Assembly (NCBI GenBank): GCA_028289305.1
Contig: JANQQO010000264.1
Span: 1-10,231 of the forward strand
Length of the DNA: 10,231 bases
Direction: 5' to 3'
From: Rickettsiales bacterium
GTDB lineage: Bacteria; Pseudomonadota; Alphaproteobacteria; Rickettsiales; JANQQO01
The translations under genes and the position numbers were made by a program. Under the pieces are notes generated by a model, which saw only the letters and a list, made by a program, of their open reading frames with translations, was not told the origin of the DNA and searched no databases. Shown here one piece after another: positions 1-5,219 of the stretch. Within the stretch, counting starts at the first letter, position 1. Each line of letters starts with the position of its first letter.

Positions 1-2492
1 GCGACGACCACATCGCCCGTTTGCGCTTCTTGCGTCACTAGCGGCAATGCCGGCTCTGGTGCTGTTTCTGGCTCTGGTTCTGAGGATGGCGGCTGCAGCA
101 CCGTTTCCACCAGCGGCAATGGCGTCGTTGCTGGCGGCGGGATATCTTCTGGAATAGGCGGCACTGGCGCAGCGATTTCCGGCTCTGCTGCGGGTGCAGC
201 TGGCGATGCGTCCGCCTCTTCGGCTGCTGGTGCGGGTGCGGCGAGCACTTCTTCTACCACATCGGGCAATACCACCCTCTCTGGCTCAGGGCGCTCAGGC
301 CTGGTGGCCGCATATTCCAGCAATTCCGCAGTGGGAATAATCGGCACGGTTTTTTGTGCAAGCCAGGGCAGCTGCGCATCTTCCTCTAAGATCGTTGCTG
401 AATCAGGAATCGGCGGTGGCGGCGGAGAAACGCCCAGCCCCTGCTCTTCTTGGAATGCGAGTACCTGCTCACGCGCCGTTTCCGCGCGCTGCTCTAGCGC
501 GGCTAAACGATCGCGTAACGCTGCCTCACCCGCTGTGGTGCTCGCTGCCCCGTCACGGAACACCGTCACCGGCGCGGATTCGGGTGCGGCCACTACCGGC
601 GCAGGCGCCGCTGCTTCTGCCGCCATTTCCGCATTCTCTTCCACCGGCACTACGGCTTCCGCTTCTACCTTTTCTTCAGGATGGCCCGCGATATGCACCA
701 CTGGTGGCGGTGCGGAAATCGCCGCTTCTGGAACTGGAGCTGGAGTCGGAGCCGGAGGTGTTACCGATGCCGTCACTAGCGCGGTTTCTTCCGCTTTTTC
801 AGGTAGGTTTTCTTGAGCAGGCTTACTCAGGGCTTTTTTTTTACGCTCCGCTTCGATCGCTTCGAGTTCTTCGAGATTTTCTTGCTCCTGCGCTTCGATC
901 CGCTCCTCTTGCTGCTCGATCGCTACCGCACGCGCTTCCCGCAGCTCACGACGAATCCGGCGCCGCTCACGCGCTGGTAGATCTTTTATCGCTTCTTCCA
1001 GCGCCTTTTTCTGCGCAGGCGTCAGCGTTGCGGCCACCCAAGGCGTGCCCTGCAATGTTTCTACCGTGATCGTTTCGGGCAGCGTAGCCGGCACATCCTC
1101 CACCGGTGCGAGCGTCTGTAATACCGGTGCTTCCGGCGCTGCTTCTACCGGTGCAGGGCTTTCTTCCACCGCAGGCGTTTCTGCCACCGCTTCCGCTTCT
1201 TCCGGCAAGGTTGCGGGCGGTGCAGCTGTCACCGCAGGAGAAGGCGTTTCTGTAAGCCATGGCCGCGCTTCTTCCTCCACCCGAGTGATCCACGGCTCTT
1301 CTGCTATCGGCACAAAGGGCCGCGCCACGGGGATCGGCACGCTCTGTGCCGGGGTATTTTTCTTCTCAATCCGCTGCAATTCTTTACGCAGTGCGAGCTC
1401 TGCCGGGGTGAGCGACGCTTCTTCCTCTGTCTCCGGAGTAGACACGGGCGCTTCTGCTGTCTCTTCCTCTGGTGCCGCAGGCGCTTCTGGCGCTGGTGCT
1501 GGAGCAGGCGTTACCGAAACAATCTCTGCGGGTGGCTCTGGCTGGTCTTTGGGGGCATCGGGCACCACCGATGGCTGCGCTACCACGGGAGCGGGTACTT
1601 CTGGTGCTGCCGGCGCTTTTTTCTCCGGCGCTTTTACCACGACCGGTTTTTTCTCCGCCTCTGGCTTTAGCGGTGGCGTACCCACCGCCTGCTTGCGCAC
1701 CGCTGCGATGGTTTGCTGCTGCTTAATACTATCTCTATTCCCCTCCGGCACGCGCGTTCCCCGCCGCGGCGTATCCGGCAAGCGTATTTCGGTCACAGGT
1801 GGGCTATCCACGGCCACCTGCTTGTGCGAAAGCAGCATATGCTCAATGCGCTTCGCATGTTTTTCCTTCGCCAAATCGAGTGCGGTTTTATCCGCCCAAT
1901 TGGTGAGATTCGGGTCTGCCCCTTTCACCAATAGCAATTTCGCCACCTTGGTTGCGCGCCGCTGTGCTGCCAGCATCAGCGCGGTTTCCTGATTATCATT
2001 CATCGCATTCACATCCGCGCCTGCTGCCAGCAAGGCAGCCACCACCTCATCCTGCTTGGCGACCGAGGCACGCATCAGCGTCGTCCAGCCTTCTGCATCC
2101 ACCAGATCCACATCGGCTTTGTTTGTAAGCAATAGGGTGACAATATCCAGATGCCCTTCGCGCGCCGCCAGATGCAGCGCCGCCGCCCCACCAATATCAA
2201 CCAGATTCGCATCCGCGCCGGTGTTGAGCAATAATTCCACAATCTCGGTATGCCCGCGATACGCCGCGCGCATCAGCGGGGTTACTTGAAATTTCCCACG
2301 TGCATTCGCCGAGGTGCCGCCACGCAATAACTCCTTCACCACCAGACTATTGCCCTTATCCGCCGCATCGACCAGCGCATGATTAAACGTGACTTTAGGA
2401 GGGGTTTGTGCCGCTAAGGAGGCAGGAAAAACAAGGCAGGCCAGTACAAAAAGCCAGAAATAGCGCGCTACATCATTCACAAATAAGGCCAT
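1..2492 (-). CDS. Exported ankyrin-repeat protein with long Pro/Ala/Glu-rich tail (C-terminus beyond the window)
   Basis: I read the minus frame by hand from an ATG at 2492 to the left edge without meeting a stop, so at least 830 codons are present and the end is missing. The start has GAGGAC about 9 nt upstream. Residues 1-28 look like a Sec signal peptide: Arg10, a hydrophobic run at 11-24 and an Ala-Ala/Gln cleavage site; a lipobox at Cys19 is unlikely because the hydrophobic run before it is too short. Residues about 36-221 hold around five ankyrin repeats with the family's TPLMxAA, GHxxIVxLLL and GADxN signatures, roughly 33 residues apart. From about 225 onward the protein is low-complexity Pro/Ala/Glu/Val, broken at about 492-555 by a highly charged stretch that should be helical or coiled coil. 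Ankyrin repeats bind other proteins; the export signal points to a periplasmic, surface or secreted role. It lies downstream of the XRE gene with a possible own promoter. The product family beyond ankyrin is not recognised. Confidence 0.9.
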   Translation of the reverse strand, partial: MALFVNDVARYFWLFVLACLVFPASLAAQTPPKVTFNHALVDAADKGNSLVVKELLRGGTSANARGKFQVTPLMRAAYRGHTEIVELLLNTGADANLVDIGGAAALHLAAREGHLDIVTLLLTNKADVDLVDAEGWTTLMRASVAKQDEVVAALLAAGADVNAMNDNQETALMLAAQRRATKVAKLLLVKGADPNLTNWADKTALDLAKEKHAKRIEHMLLSHKQVAVDSPPVTEIRLPDTPRRGTRVPEGNRDSIKQQQTIAAVRKQAVGTPPLKPEAEKKPVVVKAPEKKAPAAPEVPAPVVAQPSVVPDAPKDQPEPPAEIVSVTPAPAPAPEAPAAPEEETAEAPVSTPETEEEASLTPAELALRKELQRIEKKNTPAQSVPIPVARPFVPIAEEPWITRVEEEARPWLTETPSPAVTAAPPATLPEEAEAVAETPAVEESPAPVEAAPEAPVLQTLAPVEDVPATLPETITVETLQGTPWVAATLTPAQKKALEEAIKDLPARERRRIRRELREARAVAIEQQEERIEAQEQENLEELEAIEAERKKKALSKPAQENLPEKAEETALVTASVTPPAPTPAPVPEAAISAPPPVVHIAGHPEEKVEAEAVVPVEENAEMAAEAAAPAPVVAAPESAPVTVFRDGAASTTAGEAALRDRLAALEQRAETAREQVLAFQEEQGLGVSPPPPPIPDSATILEEDAQLPWLAQKTVPIIPTAELLEYAATRPERPEPERVVLPDVVEEVLAAPAPAAEEADASPAAPAAEPEIAAPVPPIPEDIPPPATTPLPLVETVLQPPSSEPEPETAPEPALPLVTQEAQTGDVVV

Positions 2493-2530
2493 GTATTCTT
2501 GTCCTCGTTAACCACCCTCGCCCGCCATCA

Positions 2531-2559
2531 TTCATAGCGAAAAAGCAGCATGAGTCCAA
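2531..2559 (-). promoter_or_regulatory. Possible sigma70-type promoter of the ankyrin gene
   Basis: On the minus strand TTGGAC (2554-2559) and TATGAA (2531-2536) are separated by 17 nt. Each hexamer is a partial match to consensus. The predicted start near 2524 would give a leader of about 30 nt. The -35 abuts the 12-bp perfect palindrome at 2559-2570. This is pattern matching only, and read-through from the XRE gene is equally possible. Confidence 0.3.
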
Positions 2560-2570
2560 CAAAATTTTGT
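2559..2570. repeat. 12-bp perfect palindrome between the XRE and ankyrin genes
   Basis: ACAAAATTTTGT is a perfect palindrome in the 97-bp space between the two minus-strand genes, immediately upstream of the candidate -35 of the ankyrin gene. Its position would suit an operator, but AT-rich palindromes of this size arise by chance. Confidence 0.35.
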
Positions 2571-2591
2571 GCCCACACCGCACCCATTTTT

Positions 2592-3272
2592 TTATTTCTT
2601 CTCCTTCTTGCGTGCGAAGTGGTAGGAGGTTTTGACATATTCCGGTGGCACGGCCGCGTCTTCCCAAAGCTGCATGAATTGTGCGCGATAACTATCGGCA
2701 ATCGCCTTATTCTCAATCAGCACAATGCGCTGAATCGGCTCCCAGAGCAGGATGGCATATTTCGTCCCATAGACAAAATACGGCACGTTGCTGAGCTTTT
2801 CCTCCGGCAACCAGCGGTAATGTTCCTTCACATCCACGAAATAATCATCGCCATGCTTGATCAAAATACAGGCGTCAATCCCAAGCCGTAACCATTTATC
2901 CAAATAATGGTTAAACCGCTCCTCACCTGCGGCAACAAAACGCCGCTCATCCACCCCATCGCATAACATGCCTTCACCTTTTTTGAGTGTTTGCACCATA
3001 TCTTCAAATAGGCGAAATATCGCATCCTGCCCTTCGAAAATGCGTACCTGAAACACATCGCCGCGCAGGCGTACCCCGGGCCCTTCGGTAAACTCTACCC
3101 CGGCGACCTCCATCGCATCCTGAATTTTGCGCAAGGTCTCTGCGCGCGGCGTCACGATGCGCCGCTCTAGCTTGTTGATCGCGGCTTTTGAAAGTGCCGC
3201 ATGCTCGGCCAGATCCTCCTGATTCCAGTCTAAAAGCCCTCTTGCAGCCTTAATTTGCTCAATAGTGATCAT
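2592..3272 (-). CDS. XRE-family HTH transcriptional regulator with C-terminal effector domain
   Basis: This 226-residue protein opens with MITIEQIKAARGLLDWNQED, a classic Cro/C1-type helix-turn-helix. The HTH spans residues about 6-60, with the scanning helix near 18-27 and the recognition helix SKAAINKLERR at 28-38. Residues about 75-207 form a second domain without obvious catalytic residues. Its end (WEPIQRIVLIENKAIADSYR and then a FxxLW motif) resembles the C-terminal effector or PLD-like domains found behind HTHs in other bacterial regulators; that likeness is from memory and uncertain. It probably binds DNA as a dimer. The ATG at 3272 fits the family's N-terminus, but there is no good Shine-Dalgarno close by: AGGAG lies 18 nt away and only AAGACG is nearer. 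It is divergent from the unknown gene at 3466 and upstream of the ankyrin gene, so autoregulation and control of either neighbour are natural hypotheses. Confidence 0.94.
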   Translation of the reverse strand: MITIEQIKAARGLLDWNQEDLAEHAALSKAAINKLERRIVTPRAETLRKIQDAMEVAGVEFTEGPGVRLRGDVFQVRIFEGQDAIFRLFEDMVQTLKKGEGMLCDGVDERRFVAAGEERFNHYLDKWLRLGIDACILIKHGDDYFVDVKEHYRWLPEEKLSNVPYFVYGTKYAILLWEPIQRIVLIENKAIADSYRAQFMQLWEDAAVPPEYVKTSYHFARKKEKK

Positions 3273-3410
3273 TTTTTACGTCTTAAAATACTCCTAATAC
3301 ATACTTTCATACCAGAAAAACGCCTTAAAAACCACTATTTCCTGCCACTACCCTGCCCCAAAGTACGTTTATCATGTATTTTTGTACGTTTTTTAAGCTT
3401 TTAAAGCACC
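3273..3410. promoter_or_regulatory. Divergent control region with repeated ACG-containing motifs (candidate operators)
   Basis: This AT-rich region between the XRE gene and the plus-strand gene at 3466 carries two pairs of direct repeats. ACGTCTTAAAA (3278-3288) and ACGCCTTAAAA (3320-3330) match 10 of 11 and are 42 bp apart. GTACGTTT occurs exactly at 3363-3370 and 3384-3391, 21 bp apart. Both distances are whole multiples of a DNA helical turn, as expected when dimers bind one face of the helix. A near-palindrome, GCTTTTAAAGC, lies at 3397-3407. Binding by the adjacent XRE protein is an inference from position. Confidence 0.45.
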
Positions 3411-3418
3411 AGAACCCT

Positions 3419-3427
3419 TGGTATACT
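3419..3427 (+). promoter_or_regulatory. Extended -10 promoter for the gene at 3466
   Basis: TGGTATACT contains a TATACT -10 box (3422-3427) preceded by the TGn extension. There is no good -35 at 16-18 nt spacing, which is typical of extended -10 promoters. Transcription would begin near 3434 and leave a leader of about 32 nt. This makes the in-frame TTG at 3418 an unlikely start, since it would precede transcription. Confidence 0.5.
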
Positions 3428-3465
3428 GCAAACAACTTAGAAAAAGTGTATATAAGGAGGATAAA

Positions 3466-4158
3466 ATGAATAACACAAATAACTTAGATGTAAAAAAACT
3501 AATTGATGTAGCCTATACTGATGTGAAAGGTTTCACGTACCGTGAAACACCGACAAGCACCCCTATTCCCGTCACCTCTGAGCAAATACGTGAAACGTTG
3601 GATACCGTTATTAAAAGATCCGGGTACGCTTTTAGAATGACGGCTGGAGGTATGTCGGAGCTTCTTATTAACCAAGCTCTGCTGGATATGCAGGAAAACA
3701 ACACACCTCGAACGGAAGCACTCGACAAAGCGGTAGATAATAGTGACGATCTAATGAAAACGCTTATCGGCGGCGCAGAAGCGTATAGCACAGGTTTTCC
3801 TGGCGCGGTGGCACTCAACGCAACACCAGAAGCATTCGAAGGTTTGCTGAAAGAACTAGGTCGGGAGATCGTACATGGTGATGATACAAGAACTCAGGAA
3901 ATATTCCGCCACACCGTCAGAGTGCTGGAAAAAGAGGCGCATCGCCAAGGCCATACCAATATTTTGTCCCCAGAAACAAAAGGGGCGATATACACCCTGG
4001 CCCGTGGGGTAAAAACCCTTTTGGAAGAGGGCGATCTTTCCCCTGGAGATTTACTGAAATTTGTGGATGGAAAAAACCTCGAAGTACCGGGTCTTACAAC
4101 AGAGGAGCGATCTGTTATTCACAACAGATCAGGGCCCACATCACAGAGACAGGTTTGA
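3466..4158 (+). CDS. Uncharacterised 230-residue protein
   Basis: I chose the ATG at 3466 because a near-perfect AAGGAGG (3454-3460) lies 5 nt upstream; an in-frame TTG at 3418 precedes the likely promoter. The product is soluble-looking, with no signal peptide or membrane segment, and rich in charged helical stretches (for example residues about 125-160). No family or catalytic motif is recognised. The first 40 codons are AT-rich and the gene uses more A/T-ending codons than the acylase or ankyrin genes, which may indicate recent acquisition. It faces the XRE regulator across a repeat-rich intergenic region, so it is a plausible target of that regulator. Its 5' coding part contains a cluster of GTGAAA half-sites at 3523-3596. 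The 71 bp to the next gene show no strong terminator, so co-transcription downstream is possible. Confidence 0.85.
   Translation: MNNTNNLDVKKLIDVAYTDVKGFTYRETPTSTPIPVTSEQIRETLDTVIKRSGYAFRMTAGGMSELLINQALLDMQENNTPRTEALDKAVDNSDDLMKTLIGGAEAYSTGFPGAVALNATPEAFEGLLKELGREIVHGDDTRTQEIFRHTVRVLEKEAHRQGHTNILSPETKGAIYTLARGVKTLLEEGDLSPGDLLKFVDGKNLEVPGLTTEERSVIHNRSGPTSQRQV
3530..3548. repeat. Interrupted palindrome GTTTCACG-TAC-CGTGAAAC inside the gene at 3466
   Basis: Eight-base arms GTTTCACG and CGTGAAAC flank TAC within the coding sequence. A further GTGAAA precedes it at 3523-3528, forming GTGAAAGGTTTCAC, and another CGTGAAACG follows at 3589-3597. The half-site resembles that of the ParB target parS (GTTTCAC/GTGAAAC), but the halves are 5 bp too far apart for a normal parS. 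Confidence 0.4.
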
Positions 4159-4229
4159 ATAATATCTTGTATATTTTTGTTATTTTACACCTAACACACA
4201 TCGTATAAAACAAAACAGGGAGTGCTGTT

Positions 4230-4469
4230 ATGGCAAAAAAACTAGTAGGAGATTATTCCGATCACATGGTGTCTGAGCCCGATACGGGCTGCACCATCAT
4301 ACGCTGGGCCCCACCAAAGCCTCAGCCACGCATTATTCCTCCGAAGAAAGTCATCAGCCCGGCACTTATCCGCGCACGGAAGCTGCTCACGGAGCAAAAG
4401 AAACGCGAGAAAACCCTTTCCATGCTGAGTGCGGGAGAGCCTACCCATACCTCAGGAATAACCCGTTAA
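4230..4469 (+). CDS. Small uncharacterised basic protein (79 residues)
   Basis: The ATG at 4230 follows an AGGGAG ribosome-binding site (4217-4222) at 7 nt spacing. The 79-residue product has no signal peptide or membrane helix. It has a Pro/Lys-rich middle (APPKPQPRIIPPKK, residues 27-40) and then a basic, probably helical segment (about 43-63). No family is recognised. It ends only 15 nt before the transporter gene, and both genes share an almost identical initiation region, which supports a real gene in an operon with the transporter. The opposite-strand ORF here has no comparable ribosome-binding site. Confidence 0.68.
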   Translation: MAKKLVGDYSDHMVSEPDTGCTIIRWAPPKPQPRIIPPKKVISPALIRARKLLTEQKKREKTLSMLSAGEPTHTSGITR

Positions 4470-4484
4470 CCCAAGGAGTGCTTT

Positions 4485-5150
4485 ATGGCTAAACACACAA
4501 AAGTACATATCAGTGATAATAATTTTTACCCGTATATCGTCCTCTTTTCCGTGTATGTGGTGGGGATGGTGTATGCTGTCATCCATAGTATCAAACTAAC
4601 GCAGATCGGCCCTATCACCATAGATGCTGGCATGATTATCTATGCCACCACCTATGCGCTGACCGATATCGTCACTGAAATCTATGGCAAGCGTTATGCA
4701 AAAAAAATGGTATGGGGCAGCATTATCGGTCTCATTACCGCGTATGTCTTCACCCAGCTCAGCTTTGCCTTGCCTGCCTCCAGTGAATGGCAGCATGAAC
4801 ACGAATTCAACACCGTGTTTGACATGGGATTGCGCGTATTCATCGCCGGCCTCATCACTCTCATGGTCAGCCAGTTGCTTGATATCTTCGTGTATTCACG
4901 CATCAAGGCGTATACCGGTGAGAAGATGTTGTGGCTGCGTAATAACTGCTCCACCATCGCCGGTGGTATAGTAAATGCGCTTATCTTCTACACCATCGCC
5001 TTTTATGGCGTGTTCCCTATCGGTGAGATGATTCTGTTCGCAATGGCGATCTCTATCATTGTTGCCTTATGCGATACGCCTCTTGTCTATCTGGCTGTAT
5101 ACATCATGCATAAAATACATCCAGAAATGCATGGTGACGTCGAAAACTAA
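4485..5150 (+). CDS. yhhQ: VUT/YhhQ-family queuosine precursor transporter
   Basis: This 221-residue membrane protein has about six hydrophobic helices at residues 15-36, 42-62, 76-97, 114-137, 156-177 and 180-209. The family hallmark is present after helix 2: TDIVTEIYGKRYAKKMVWGS (60-79), with acidic Asp61 and Glu65 in the membrane edge and IYGK. A second acidic/polar site, CDTP at 196-199, lies in the last helix. Characterised family members such as E. coli YhhQ import the 7-deazaguanines preQ0/preQ1, precursors of the tRNA base queuosine. Length fits the family. The start has AGGAG at 6-7 nt spacing. It follows the 79-residue gene by 15 nt and is followed by a bidirectional terminator. Whether this copy serves salvage instead of de novo synthesis cannot be judged, as no queuosine biosynthesis gene is in the window. 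I found no convincing preQ1 riboswitch upstream. Confidence 0.94.
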   Translation: MAKHTKVHISDNNFYPYIVLFSVYVVGMVYAVIHSIKLTQIGPITIDAGMIIYATTYALTDIVTEIYGKRYAKKMVWGSIIGLITAYVFTQLSFALPASSEWQHEHEFNTVFDMGLRVFIAGLITLMVSQLLDIFVYSRIKAYTGEKMLWLRNNCSTIAGGIVNALIFYTIAFYGVFPIGEMILFAMAISIIVALCDTPLVYLAVYIMHKIHPEMHGDVEN

Positions 5151-5165
5151 GACTAGCCTAGCAAA

Positions 5166-5195
5166 AAAGGCTGCTCCTTATCTGGGGCAGCCTTT
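5166..5195. terminator. Bidirectional intrinsic terminator between the transporter and acylase genes
   Basis: AAAGGCTGC (5166-5174) pairs perfectly with GCAGCCTTT (5187-5195). The stem is extended by a T-G wobble and two C-G pairs around a TTATCT loop. On the minus strand it is followed by six T, an excellent terminator for the acylase operon. On the plus strand it is followed by CTCTTT, a weaker tract serving the transporter. The two genes converge on it. Confidence 0.9.
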
Positions 5196-5219
5196 CTCTT
5201 TGCGTTTCTGTTTTTTTGC

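Noticed and set aside
304..1992. Several long plus-strand reading frames (304-816, 356-1069, 1045-1992)
   Set aside because: They are antisense to the ankyrin protein's low-complexity region. The skewed Ala/Pro/Glu codons keep the opposite frames open; their translations are Ser/Ala/Gly or Pro/Leu monotony and lack ribosome-binding sites.
3418..3465. TTG start at 3418 extending the unknown protein by 16 residues
   Set aside because: It lies upstream of the likely -10 box at 3422-3427 and has no ribosome-binding site, whereas ATG 3466 has AAGGAGG at ideal distance.
4217..4250. Possible preQ1-I riboswitch: CAAAAAAACTAG near a queuosine transporter
   Set aside because: The A-rich tail followed by CTA resembles the riboswitch 3' part, but the required 5' stem and the C-rich loop are absent, and the stretch encodes the first residues of the 79-residue protein.
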